A DNA stretch of 64,000 bases from Corynebacterium riegelii (GTDB lineage: Bacteria > Actinomycetota > Actinomycetes > Mycobacteriales > Mycobacteriaceae): positions 2,294,001 to 2,358,000 of the forward strand of contig NZ_CP068159.1 of the NCBI RefSeq assembly GCF_016728505.1, in the 5' to 3' direction. Below the pieces are notes generated by a model. It had not been told where the DNA came from, ran no database searches, and saw nothing but the letters and a program-made list of their open reading frames with translations. Of this stretch, positions 45,175 to 53,262 are shown in pieces. How positions within the stretch are numbered: position 1 is the first letter of the stretch; the number at the start of each line of letters is the position of its first letter. The position numbers and the translations under genes are program-made.

Positions 45175-45906
45175 TTACGCTCCCGTCAGCCAAATCACGC
45201 CCGCCTGCCGGCCCGTCGTGCCCTCGCGGCGGTACGAGAAAAAGTCAGTATCAGTCACCGTATCGCGCGGATCCGCATCCACATGCGTCACGCCCAGAGA
45301 CAACAGCTGGCGCACCAGGCCCGCACGGATATCTACACCGGTAGTTCCTTTCGACGTCTTCGTAATAGACCCCGGCAGCCGCGACTCCACATCACGCGCC
45401 ATCTCAAGCGGCACCTCATAGGAAGCGCCCGCCGCGGCGGGGCCCAGAAGCACCTGGATGTTCGCAGGGTTTGCACCCAGCTCCACCATCTTTTCCACGG
45501 TCTTTTTCACAATGCCGTTGCGTGCACCAAGACGTCCCGCGTGCGCTGCAGCGATCACCCCAGCATTGTGGTCTGAGAGCAGCACCGGCACACAGTCTGC
45601 AACCAACACGCACAGAGCCAGCCCGGGCTGGGTGGTCACCACCGCATCGGTTGCCTCCACCGGCTCGGACTGCGGAGCGCCAACCACGGTCACAGTGTTG
45701 GTGTGCAGCTGCTCCATCCACACAAACTGCTCAGGTGCAAGCCCCAAGACGTCGGCGAGGCGCTGACGGTTACTCGCCACATCCTCCGGGGCGTCACCTA
45801 CGTGATCGCCCAGGTTGAAAGATTCATACGGCGACGAAGACACCCCGCCCGCTTTGGCGGTAAACACCATGCGGACGGGGCGTGAAGCAAGATCAGTCAT
45901 GCGCAC
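45175..45906 (-). CDS. pgeF: Peptidoglycan editing factor / laccase-domain protein
   Basis: 243 residues from GTG 45906, or 241 from ATG 45900; the two cannot be separated by sequence. YfiH/DUF152 fold with putative metal ligands in MEQLHTNTV (His), VLVADCVPVLL (Cys) and IAAAHAGRLG (His). Family members act on purine nucleosides and, in E. coli, remove wrong L-Ser-containing peptidoglycan precursors. Four bp or so from ftsZ, in the standard order. Confidence 0.92.
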   Translation of the reverse strand: MRMTDLASRPVRMVFTAKAGGVSSSPYESFNLGDHVGDAPEDVASNRQRLADVLGLAPEQFVWMEQLHTNTVTVVGAPQSEPVEATDAVVTTQPGLALCVLVADCVPVLLSDHNAGVIAAAHAGRLGARNGIVKKTVEKMVELGANPANIQVLLGPAAAGASYEVPLEMARDVESRLPGSITKTSKGTTGVDIRAGLVRQLLSLGVTHVDADPRDTVTDTDFFSYRREGTTGRQAGVIWLTGA

Positions 45907-45909
45907 AAA

Positions 45910-47136
45910 CTAGCGCATGAAGTCCGGAACGTCGACGTCGAAGTCATCATCAAAGCCGCCACGACGATCCTGATCCGAGTTCGTGAACAGGCCAGAGCGC
46001 GGGGACTCGTAGCGGTGACGGGCCTGGTAGTCGTCGGTGGCGGCCGCGCGATCGTCGAAAAGCGAACCGCGCGCAGGCGCCGGCTCGACCGGCTCAGACG
46101 GCTGAACCTCAGCCTGCGCCTCCTGCGTCTCGCCCGGGATAACCGGCTGGTGCAGCTCCGGGTTCTGCTCAGCGTGCTGCAGCTTGTTCGCAACCTCATC
46201 GAAACCGGTAGCGATGATGGTCACGCGGACCTCATCACCCAAGTTGTCATCAATGATGGTGCCGAAGATGATGTTCGCGTCATCATCCGCCTTCTCCTCC
46301 ACGATGGTGGCGGCGGCGTGCACCTCCTGCAGCCCCAGGTCAGAGCCACCAGCGATGGAGATGAGCACGCCCTTCGCACCCTCCATCGTGGTCTCCAGCA
46401 GCGGCGAATTAATGGCCTGCTCCGTAGCGGTCATCACGCGGTTATCACCACGTGCGGAGCCAACGCCCATGAGCGCGGAACCAGCGTCAGCCATAACGGA
46501 GCGCACGTCCGCGAAGTCCACGTTGATCATGCCCGGGATGGTGATCAGGTTCGTAATACCCTGCACACCGTTGTAGAGCACCTCGTCCGCTGCGCGGAAG
46601 GCGTCCATCATGGACAGCTCAGCGTCGCCAAGCTGCAGCAAGCGATCGTTCGGGATCACAATGACGGTGTCACAGACCTCCTTGAGGTTCTCAATGCCCT
46701 CAAGAGCCTGGCGAGTACGACGCTTCCCCTCAAACGAGAACGGGCGAGTCACAACACCAATGGTCAGCGCACCCATCTTCTTAGCAATGCCCGCCACAAC
46801 CGGCGCAGCACCAGTACCGGTGCCACCGCCCTCACCTGCGGTAACGAAGACCATGTCGGAGCCCTTCAGAGACTCCTCAATCTCCTGCTTGTGGTCCTCA
46901 GCGGAAGTGCGACCCACCTCCGGGTTAGCGCCAGCACCAAGGCCACGGGTTGCCTCACGGCCAATGTCCAGCTTCGTGTCCGCATCAGTAAACAGCAGCG
47001 CCTGAGAGTCAGTGTTGATGGCGACGAACTCGACGCCCTTCAAGCCTTCCTCGATCATGCGGTTCACAGCGTTAACACCGCCGCCGCCGACACCGACGAC
47101 GCGGATCATGGCGAGGTAGTTCGCGGGAGAGGTCAT
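45910..47136 (-). CDS. ftsZ: Cell division protein FtsZ
   Basis: Tubulin-like GTPase forming the division ring. 408 residues from ATG 47136 ([20 protein letters not shown]). GTP-binding signature [14 protein letters not shown]7 loop [10 protein letters not shown], disordered linker and the conserved C-terminal peptide DVPDFMR. The ATG at 47136 follows AAAGGCGAG; the long upstream ORF is not used. Uniquely here, the gene is not next to ftsQ: a 3.7-kb cassette on the other strand intervenes, so ftsZ must use its own promoter in 47137-47300. Confidence 0.98.
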   Translation of the reverse strand: MTSPANYLAMIRVVGVGGGGVNAVNRMIEEGLKGVEFVAINTDSQALLFTDADTKLDIGREATRGLGAGANPEVGRTSAEDHKQEIEESLKGSDMVFVTAGEGGGTGTGAAPVVAGIAKKMGALTIGVVTRPFSFEGKRRTRQALEGIENLKEVCDTVIVIPNDRLLQLGDAELSMMDAFRAADEVLYNGVQGITNLITIPGMINVDFADVRSVMADAGSALMGVGSARGDNRVMTATEQAINSPLLETTMEGAKGVLISIAGGSDLGLQEVHAAATIVEEKADDDANIIFGTIIDDNLGDEVRVTIIATGFDEVANKLQHAEQNPELHQPVIPGETQEAQAEVQPSEPVEPAPARGSLFDDRAAATDDYQARHRYESPRSGLFTNSDQDRRGGFDDDFDVDVPDFMR

Positions 47137-47305
47137 ATGGGGATCTCGCCTTTCCAAAGTTGAAGATAGGAAGCAATTCAGTGGTTCCCATAATCGGCGA
47201 AAACGATGAAGTTTTTGTGTTCTCAGTCGGCGTGTCACAACCCTAAACCTCAACTTTAAGGTTCTGACCTGGGGTTTTGTTGCGGATGTTACTGCTGTGA
47301 CTACT

Positions 47306-47352
47306 GTTCTGAAGAGGCGGGTAGACAACGGGGGTGGCGGATTCTTCAGAAC
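47306..47352. promoter_or_regulatory. 10-bp perfect inverted repeat before the lipoprotein gene
   Basis: GTTCTGAAGA (47306-47315) and TCTTCAGAAC (47343-47352) are exact reverse complements separated by 27 nt. It lies just upstream of the predicted -35 of the lipoprotein gene and also upstream of ftsZ on the other strand. Operator or transcript hairpin; the sequence does not decide. Confidence 0.45.
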
Positions 47353-47357
47353 CGGTC

Positions 47358-47386
47358 TTGGTTGCGTCCGACTTCAGCAATACTTT
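47358..47386 (+). promoter_or_regulatory. Predicted promoter of the DUF3558-like lipoprotein gene
   Basis: TTGGTT (47358-47363), 17 bp, TACTTT (47381-47386), about 33 nt before the GTG at 47420. The start has AAGGGGGAAA as ribosome-binding site, so unlike most genes here this message would have a leader. Confidence 0.45.
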
Positions 47387-47419
47387 GCATACAAAGAACA
47401 AACCGAAGGGGGAAACGCA

Positions 47420-48082
47420 GTGTTGAAAAAGTCTTTTGTTGCGCTTTCGGGGGCTGCGCTTGCACTGTTGGGGTCTGCGCTGACGTTGAGCGCCTGTGTG
47501 CCGAGCGCGAAAATTGAATCGCTTGGTGTTGGTTCTGAGGCTGGTGTTTCTTCGGTTGCTGAGACTGAGGGTGCTGCTGGACCTCGCGGCTTCGCCTTCG
47601 AATCCGGCTTCCTCGAATTCGGGGACTTCGACCCCTACGCGCTTGGCGACGATATTTTTAACCCCTGCACCGAAATCACTTTGGAAGAATACGCGGCGGC
47701 GGGGTTCCCGGGGATTGAGGTTGAGGGGGATGGGTGGCCGATAAGCGAGTTAAGCTTCTGTGAAATTCCTAGCACCGATGAGCAGCTAGACCGTGCAATC
47801 GTTACTTCCTTCGACAACGGCAACACGAACCGCGAAATGATCGAGATGCAAGGCTTAATGCTCCCCCATTACAGATCTGAATTAATCCCCGAGCTGTTCG
47901 CGTTTGCTGCTAACAACCACGACCCAAGTCTTTGCTATACCCAGGTCGATACCCTCCGTGGCGGTTTCGGCGCATCTGCCGGAGGCCTTGCGCATGATGT
48001 GACTCAGGCAGAAATGTGCGAACTTTCGATTCACATCTTTGAACAGCTCTTCCTACAATTCGGCACCGGCGATGTCCACTAA
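47420..48082 (+). CDS. DUF3558-like lipoprotein in the ftsQ-ftsZ gap
   Basis: 220 residues from GTG 47420. Signal peptide with lipobox LSAC (Cys26). The mature domain has FNPCTEITLEEYAAAGFPGIE and later Cys residues (SFCEIPS, SLCYTQVDTLRGGFG, AEMCELSIHI), the Cys pattern of the actinobacterial DUF3558 lipoproteins. Function unknown. It is followed 89 bp later by a PPE-like gene on the same strand. The opposite strand to the dcw genes and the site inside the dcw cluster mark it as an insertion. The upstream ATG at 47297 is rejected because it would place the signal peptide internally. Confidence 0.75.
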   Translation: MLKKSFVALSGAALALLGSALTLSACVPSAKIESLGVGSEAGVSSVAETEGAAGPRGFAFESGFLEFGDFDPYALGDDIFNPCTEITLEEYAAAGFPGIEVEGDGWPISELSFCEIPSTDEQLDRAIVTSFDNGNTNREMIEMQGLMLPHYRSELIPELFAFAANNHDPSLCYTQVDTLRGGFGASAGGLAHDVTQAEMCELSIHIFEQLFLQFGTGDVH

Positions 48083-48171
48083 AGTGTGCACGCGAAAGGG
48101 TTCCATTCTTGGACGCCGCCCTTTAAGCTTCTCCCCAAACACGTAAATCAAAAAGTAAATGGGGGGTTATT

Positions 48172-49950
48172 TTGTCGCAGCAAGTGCGCCTTGACACCGA
48201 ATCTTTGTTGGCCGGCATCAAGTTACTTAAGGAAGAAGCCTCTTCAATCTCGCATCCTTTCAAGCGAGGATTTAAGAACGAGTTAGCCGTGTTCTCCAAC
48301 GTCACCGGCTACCGCGAAGCGGGACAAGCATTGGGGCTGATCTCATCCATGAGCGCGCCCGAATCATTCAAGGTGTTGGCTTCTCACCTGATGGACGCCG
48401 CGAACGTTTCAGAGATCAATCTGAAGAATATGAAGCGCTCCGATGATTCGCTTGCGGGAATGTTCAAAGGTATTGACCTAGCAACATTGAATCCGCTCAT
48501 GGCGGAATTCGGGCAGATGGAAGCGTCGCTGAACGTTGTCAACGCGAAGGCAACCGCATTCCACCCGCAAGCGCCAGTAGCAGCCCCGCCGATGACGTTG
48601 CGCATGCTTGAGCAGCTCCTAATGGCTACCAACATCGCTGCCGCGGAAGCCGAAGCAGCGAACTGGACGCTTATGGCACGGACCATTGATGAATCCGTCA
48701 CGGCACTCTTCGGTGTGAAGAACTCGTTCGCCACCTCACTCGAAACAAGGTGGGTGCAGCGCGGCGATGAGCGCATTAACAAGATCCAGCATGCTGGCAA
48801 CGCGTACGCACGGCGTGCCGACGCCATGTCTATGCACACCAGCGCACTCGCCAAGTCAGCGGCGGCAGAGACAGCGATGGCTGCAGCTGCTGCTGCCGTG
48901 GCGGTTGGCCTACCGCCTACGATCCGTCCCGCTTACGAAGCGACCTACCTCGCCGCCTTCGGTCCACGCGCCAGCTCTCAGCTGGTGGCAACGATTCCGA
49001 CGTTTGCGAAACTCCTTCCAGACCTAGACCAGGTCCCGGGCAATCCTTTCGATATCCGCGAGGCGAAACAACCCACTGCCCCGTCGTTTGACCGCTCGCC
49101 ATTGCCAAAGATCATCCGCGATTCTTTCATGGCGCTCGGCCATGGCGATCTGGCTCGTGCGACTACGCCTGATGACGTTATTAATGCTTACGGCAAGGTC
49201 AACCCGGATGTTGTGGAGGCGATTAAGGCAGGCGCAACCCAAACCCAGGCTGCTTCCCTGTCGGCACCTTCCATGCCGCCGACGCTCAACCCGGGTGCCG
49301 GTATGCCAGGCGGTGCACCTGGCAGCCTGGGTTCTGCCGCAGGTATGAATTCGATTTCCCCAGGTGCGATTGGCAGCAACGCAGCGGGTGTCGCCTCTGC
49401 CGCGAGCACGAACGCCGGCGGCGGTCTCGCCGGTGGCGGCATGGGTGCATTCGGTGGCGCTAACGGCAATCGCGGCGGTCGTAACGGTCTCGGCTCCCCT
49501 TCGTCTCGTAGCAACGCGGGCCGTGGCGCTGCTCATGCGCAAGGTCTTGCCGGCGGTATCGGCATGGGCAGCATGGCTGGTGGCCTTGCCGCAGGTATCG
49601 GCGCAAGTGGCATGGGTGTGGGTACCGGCATGGGAGCTGGCATGGGCATGGGTTCCGGCGGTGCCCCACTTAGCGGCGCGGGTGCGCCCGGCACAGGATC
49701 TGCTCCAGGTGCAAACGCTTACAGTGCAAGCGGCGCAAACTCTGGTGCACAGGCTCGTTCGACAACGGTCGCTGGCGGCCCTATGGCCATGGGCGCTGGC
49801 GGCGGAGCTGGAGGCCAAGGCAAGCAGCGTAAAGCTGCAAAGGTGCAGGCTGTCACCAGTGCTGTTGAACGTGACGGAAACCTGAAAGCCCTGCTTGGCG
49901 AGGCCCCACTCGTCCTCCCAAGCGTTATCGGACACAACGTACGCGACTAG
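48172..49950 (+). CDS. PPE/type-VII-substrate-like Gly-rich protein
   Basis: 592 residues from TTG 48172 (GGGGGG ribosome-binding site). About 1-250 is helical, with MKRSDDSLAGMFKGID and an Ala-rich helix resembling WXG100/PPE-type helical bundles. About 290-350 is a further domain (LPKIIRDSFMALGHGDLARA). About 365-550 is a Gly/Ala/Met/Ser-rich low-complexity region with GMG and GGA repeats. The C-terminal motif AVERDGNLKALLGEAPLVLP-SVIG resembles tails of corynebacteriale PPE-like proteins. No signal peptide. Export by type VII secretion is inferred only; no ESX gene is in the window. Pairs with the DUF3558-like lipoprotein. Confidence 0.6.
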   Translation: MSQQVRLDTESLLAGIKLLKEEASSISHPFKRGFKNELAVFSNVTGYREAGQALGLISSMSAPESFKVLASHLMDAANVSEINLKNMKRSDDSLAGMFKGIDLATLNPLMAEFGQMEASLNVVNAKATAFHPQAPVAAPPMTLRMLEQLLMATNIAAAEAEAANWTLMARTIDESVTALFGVKNSFATSLETRWVQRGDERINKIQHAGNAYARRADAMSMHTSALAKSAAAETAMAAAAAAVAVGLPPTIRPAYEATYLAAFGPRASSQLVATIPTFAKLLPDLDQVPGNPFDIREAKQPTAPSFDRSPLPKIIRDSFMALGHGDLARATTPDDVINAYGKVNPDVVEAIKAGATQTQAASLSAPSMPPTLNPGAGMPGGAPGSLGSAAGMNSISPGAIGSNAAGVASAASTNAGGGLAGGGMGAFGGANGNRGGRNGLGSPSSRSNAGRGAAHAQGLAGGIGMGSMAGGLAAGIGASGMGVGTGMGAGMGMGSGGAPLSGAGAPGTGSAPGANAYSASGANSGAQARSTTVAGGPMAMGAGGGAGGQGKQRKAAKVQAVTSAVERDGNLKALLGEAPLVLPSVIGHNVRD

Positions 49951-49978
49951 CGCCCGTCCGATTGGGATTGGGCTCAGA

Positions 49979-50035
49979 TTTTCCGCGGCGCGGAAAACCC
50001 TCCGGCTGGGTACAGATTTTCCGCGGCGCGGAAAA
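49979..50035. repeat. REP-like palindrome pair (left end of array)
   Basis: Two exact TTTTCCGCGGCGCGGAAAA palindromes at 49979-49997 and 50017-50035, 38 bp apart, joined by a spacer ccctccggctgggtacaga. The same paired arrangement and spacer recur at the right end of the array (50736-50791). Confidence 0.9.
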
Positions 50036-50357
50036 CGTCCTCCTGGAATTTCACTGCAAGACCAGAAAACAGTCACTTAAACCCAAACCGTTCCCGCCTG
50101 GCGTCGTTGTTCAGGCAGCTCTCGGAATGCGACGAAGAGCCGTCTGAACACAAATATGCAGGTGTAGATATGCAGGTCTGCAGGTAGACGGATTTTTTCA
50201 TTAAGGTTTGCTTATTGAAAAAACGCCCTGACCATTACATCTGCATATCTTGACCTGCATATCTGTTGAGAAAGGGACTGGCTCGCCCGGGATAATCAAT
50301 GGGCGAATGCGCCACGTGGATCGAAAAGTGGTTGTGTCCTGCCCGGCTCGGTACAGA
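50036..50357. repeat. Structured repeat unit A, about 320 bp
   Basis: About 90 percent identical by eye to unit B; only three differences over 50089-50264. It contains a short hairpin (CGTCG...CGACG, about 50102-50134). A dyad centred on 50208 follows: ATATGCAGGT at 50154 and 50168, TTTTTTCATTAA (50193-50204), 7-nt loop, TTATTGAAAAAA (50212-50223), ATCTGCATAT at 50239 and ACCTGCATAT at 50253. Then comes a hairpin CGCCC/GGGCG (50284-50305). No credible protein is encoded; small ORFs across it are not conserved in frame between units. Function unknown. Confidence 0.9.
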
Positions 50358-50414
50358 TTTTCCGCAGCGCGGAAAACGGCCTCGTAGAGGTTGAGGGTAT
50401 TCCGCGGCGCGGAA
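50358..50414. repeat. REP-like palindrome pair between units A and B
   Basis: TTTTCCGCAGCGCGGAAAA (50358-50376, with one mismatched pair) and TTCCGCGGCGCGGAA (50400-50414), separated by 23 bp that differ from the spacer of the outer pairs. Confidence 0.85.
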
Positions 50415-50735
50415 ACGTCCTTCTGGAATTTCACTGCAAGACCAGGAACAGCCATTTGAGCCCAACCCGTTCCCGCCTGGCGTCGTTGTTCAGGCAGCTC
50501 TCGGAATGCGACGAAGAGCCGTCCAAACACAAATATGCAGGTGTAGATATGCAGGTCTGCAGGTAGACGGATTTTTTCATTAAGGTTTGCTTATTGAAAA
50601 AACGCCCTGACCATTACACCTGCATATCTTGACCTGCATATCTGATGAGAGGGACTGGCTTGTCCGGGATAATCAACGGACGAATCCGCCACCTCGATCG
50701 CGAGGTAGTTGTTTCCTGCCCGGTTCAGTTAAGGC
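50415..50735. repeat. Structured repeat unit B, about 320 bp
   Basis: Second copy of the unit. Dyad centred on 50587: ATATGCAGGT at 50533 and 50547, TTTTTTCATTAA (50572-50583), TTATTGAAAAAA (50591-50602), ACCTGCATAT at 50618 and 50632. The downstream hairpin here is TGTCC/GGACG (50661-50682), changed on both arms relative to unit A. An extra perfect stem ACCTCG-ATCG-CGAGGT lies at 50691-50706. Confidence 0.9.
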
Positions 50736-50791
50736 TTTCCGCCTCGCGGAAAACCCTCCTGCTGGGTACAGATTTTCCGCCTCGCGGAAAA
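50736..50791. repeat. REP-like palindrome pair (right end of array)
   Basis: TTTCCGC-CTC-GCGGAAA (50736-50752) and TTTTCCGCCTCGCGGAAAA (50773-50791) with spacer ccctcctgctgggtacaga, matching the left-end pair except at the centre of the palindromes. Confidence 0.9.
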
Positions 50792-50823
50792 CACCGCCTA
50801 GAAGACACCGCAAGACAGGGGCG
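50792..50823. repeat. Decayed start of a third repeat unit
   Basis: After the last palindrome the bases resemble the first 30 of units A and B: GAA then CGCAAGACAGG here against GGAATTTCACTGCAAGACCAG there. Sequence similarity ends about 30 bp before the ftsQ stop at 50852. Confidence 0.5.
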
Positions 50824-50851
50824 ACCGACACGAGGGCGAGCCAAGTCTGCC

Positions 50852-51778
50852 CTACCTGCTGGTGACAAGCTGCGGGTTCGTGATGTTGAACTCGCGGCCT
50901 TCCATCTGCAGCACCGCTTCTAGGGCATACGACTTGTTCTCGTTGTCCTCCGACGCACCCCACACAATGGTGCGGCCGTCGTTGGTGCGCAACACGTGGT
51001 TGAGCGGTGCGACGTCGATGGCGGCAATTTCGTTTCGGGCTCGCTCGCTAATCGACGCCGCAATATCCACCACAGCCACCATCGCCTCAGCATCCGCCAC
51101 CGGTGCCCCAACGAGTTCAATAGCTTGCGGTGGTGGTTCAGCAACCAGGAAGTCGACGCCATTGCTGTCGATCAGATGTGTGCCGTCGTCTTGTGCAATA
51201 AACGCCACCGCCACATGCTCCGTGACCTCAACGTCAACGCTGCTTGGCCAATCACGCGACACGGTTACGGTCTCCACCCAAGGGTCAGCGGCAATGTTCT
51301 GTGCGGCACGACGCACATCCACGCGCCCCATCGGGGTATCCGGGGCGATATCCGCAAGCTGCTGGACGTACTCTTCCGTCAACACGTGATTGCCGTGGAC
51401 ATTGATTCCTCGCATAGGGACCACTGGCGTGAATGGAGCTACCGCAGCCAGCACTGCCACAATGCCAAGACATCCACCAATGGACAACGCCGCGCGACGG
51501 CGGCGAATCCGCTGTTGCACCGGATCAATCTTCGGTTTCTCATTCTCCGGCCACGCAGGTTGTTTTACAGGCTCAGGCTCAGGCTCTGGCTCTTCGGGCT
51601 CCGCAACCTCGGCCTCGGGCTGTTCAACTGCAGGCTCGGGCTCGGCTTCAGGTTCCTCAGCCTCGGGCTGTTCTGCCTCGAACTCCTCAGCCTCAGGCGC
51701 TTCAACCTCAGGCTCGGGCTGTTCAACCGGGTCGTTGGGTTCGTCTTCCGGTGGCGGGAAGTTAATTTTCGTCGACAT
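50852..51778 (-). CDS. ftsQ: Cell division protein FtsQ
   Basis: 308 residues. Cytoplasmic tail (about 1-88) extremely rich in Glu and Pro with repeated EPE/EAE units. One membrane helix (about 97-117, [19 protein letters not shown]), an extracytoplasmic POTRA domain ([20 protein letters not shown]) and the FtsQ beta domain ([18 protein letters not shown]). Part of the FtsQ-FtsL-FtsB divisome complex. Overlaps murC by 17 bp. Normally followed by ftsZ, but here by a palindromic array and cassette. Confidence 0.95.
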   Translation of the reverse strand: MSTKINFPPPEDEPNDPVEQPEPEVEAPEAEEFEAEQPEAEEPEAEPEPAVEQPEAEVAEPEEPEPEPEPVKQPAWPENEKPKIDPVQQRIRRRRAALSIGGCLGIVAVLAAVAPFTPVVPMRGINVHGNHVLTEEYVQQLADIAPDTPMGRVDVRRAAQNIAADPWVETVTVSRDWPSSVDVEVTEHVAVAFIAQDDGTHLIDSNGVDFLVAEPPPQAIELVGAPVADAEAMVAVVDIAASISERARNEIAAIDVAPLNHVLRTNDGRTIVWGASEDNENKSYALEAVLQMEGREFNITNPQLVTSR

Positions 51779-53240
51779 GGGTGCCTGCGGGTTGGGTGAG
51801 GGTGGTCAGGATTTCGTCGCCAAGCAGGGTGACGCTGCCGGCGCCCATGGTGAACACTAGGTCGCCCGGTTTGGTCACCGAAGCCACCGTGGCGGGCGCC
51901 GCGGAGAAGTCTGGCTCCAGCAGAACCGTGGTGGATTCGGCGATCTTGTCAGCAATCAAGCGCGAAGACACACCTTCGACGGGGGCTTCGCGGGCGCCGA
52001 AGATGTCGAGGAGCACGCAGGCGTCGGCAAGCGAGAGTGCCTCGGCGAACTCTGCTGCGAACTCCTGGGTGCGGGAGTACAGGTGGGGCTGGAAGCACAC
52101 AACTACCCGGGCGCCGCTGCCTTCCGCGGCGACCTTTTCGCGCGCTGCGGTAAGCACGGCGGCGACTTCGGTTGGGTGGTGCGCGTAGTCGTCGTAAACC
52201 CTGGTGCCCTTAAACGCACCGTCGGTGATCTCGCCCTTGAGCTCAAAACGACGACGCACGCCCGTGAAATCACTCAACCCCTGGGCAACCTGGGCGGGCT
52301 CACCGCCAACAAGCACCCCGGCGAGCAGGGCTGCCGCTGAGTTCAGCACCATGTGGCGACCCGGGATGGCCAGCTGGTAGGACACGCGCGAAGAATCAGA
52401 CAACTCGATGGTCACGGCAACGCCGCCGTCAACCAGCGTCTCCTCAACAATCACCGCACCAGGCTGCAGGTCCGCATGGCGCGCGGCTGCCTCAGCAGTG
52501 CCGTAGCCCAACACGCTGATGCCGCGGGCGGCGGCGCGCTTGCCGCAGGCGGCAGCGTTGTCATCATCAAGGCACACCACGAGGTGGCCGCCCTCGGTGA
52601 CGCGGTCCGCAAAGGCATCAAATACCTCAAAGTAGGCCTCGCGGGTACCGAAGTAATCCAGGTGATCCGGCTCAATGTTGGTGATCACGGCAACGTCCGG
52701 CTTATAGCGCAGCAGTGACGCATCAGACTCATCAGCCTCAGCGACGAAAACCTCTCCCCCGCCGTGATGCGCGTTCGTGCCCGCACGGTTGAGCTGGCCG
52801 CCGATGGCAAAAGACGGATCCATGCCAGCTGCCTGCAATGCAACGACCGTCATCGAGGTCGTCGACGTCTTGCCGTGGGTGCCGGCGAGCAGGACTTGGG
52901 TGTAGCCCTCCATAAGCTCACCAAGCAGATCCGAGCGGCGAATCACCGGAATGTTCTCCTCGTGCGCGCGCACCAGCTCCGGGTTGTCCTTCGGGATCGC
53001 GGCAAAGCTGGTCACAACCACGGTGGGCAGCTGGCCGGAAAGCTCAAGGTTTTCCGGCGCATGGCCCACGGCAACCTTCGCCCCCTGGGAGCGAAGAGCG
53101 CGCACCGGGCGCGAATCCTTCACATCAGAGCCGGTAACAACCGCACCGCGGTCAAGCAGGATGTGGGCCACGCCCGACATGCCAGCGCCGCCAATGCCAA
53201 TGAGGTGGACGCGAGAAAGATCAACTGCGGGTTGCATCAT
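51762..53240 (-). CDS. murC: UDP-N-acetylmuramate-L-alanine ligase
   Basis: 492 residues. Adds L-Ala to UDP-MurNAc in the cytoplasm, the first peptide step of lipid II synthesis. Rossmann start [19 protein letters not shown]-loop [11 protein letters not shown], and [14 protein letters not shown], all typical of MurC. ATG 53240, or 53237 from the second Met. Lies between murG and ftsQ in the standard dcw order. Confidence 0.97.
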   Translation of the reverse strand: MMQPAVDLSRVHLIGIGGAGMSGVAHILLDRGAVVTGSDVKDSRPVRALRSQGAKVAVGHAPENLELSGQLPTVVVTSFAAIPKDNPELVRAHEENIPVIRRSDLLGELMEGYTQVLLAGTHGKTSTTSMTVVALQAAGMDPSFAIGGQLNRAGTNAHHGGGEVFVAEADESDASLLRYKPDVAVITNIEPDHLDYFGTREAYFEVFDAFADRVTEGGHLVVCLDDDNAAACGKRAAARGISVLGYGTAEAAARHADLQPGAVIVEETLVDGGVAVTIELSDSSRVSYQLAIPGRHMVLNSAAALLAGVLVGGEPAQVAQGLSDFTGVRRRFELKGEITDGAFKGTRVYDDYAHHPTEVAAVLTAAREKVAAEGSGARVVVCFQPHLYSRTQEFAAEFAEALSLADACVLLDIFGAREAPVEGVSSRLIADKIAESTTVLLEPDFSAAPATVASVTKPGDLVFTMGAGSVTLLGDEILTTLTQPAGTHVDEN

Positions 53241-53262
53241 GGTTCCTTAATCTACGTAACTT

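Noticed and set aside
47137..47328. N-terminal extension of ftsZ
   Set aside because: Arg-rich translation of the promoter region; FtsZ begins at [15 protein letters not shown] with a ribosome-binding site.
49979..50035. REP-like palindromes as intrinsic terminators
   Set aside because: The stems begin with T and end with A on both strands, so no U-tract follows the hairpin; unlike 19889-19929, they do not fit a terminator.
49024..50076. 350-codon minus-strand frame over the PPE-like gene and the first palindromes
   Set aside because: The palindromes translate to FPRRGK/FRAAEN-type peptides in any frame; the rest mirrors the Gly-rich coding sequence.
50201..50530. 109-codon minus-strand frame across units A and B
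   Set aside because: It crosses the unit junction and is not kept in the second unit, so it is not a duplicated gene.
49979..50791. CRISPR array
   Set aside because: Palindromes are few and irregularly spaced (38 bp to about 340 bp), and the long intervals are copies of each other rather than unique spacers. No cas gene is in the window.
51549..51760. Glu/Pro repeats at the ftsQ 5' end as a DNA repeat element
   Set aside because: They are imperfect codon-level repeats in frame with ftsQ, explained by the acidic protein tail.
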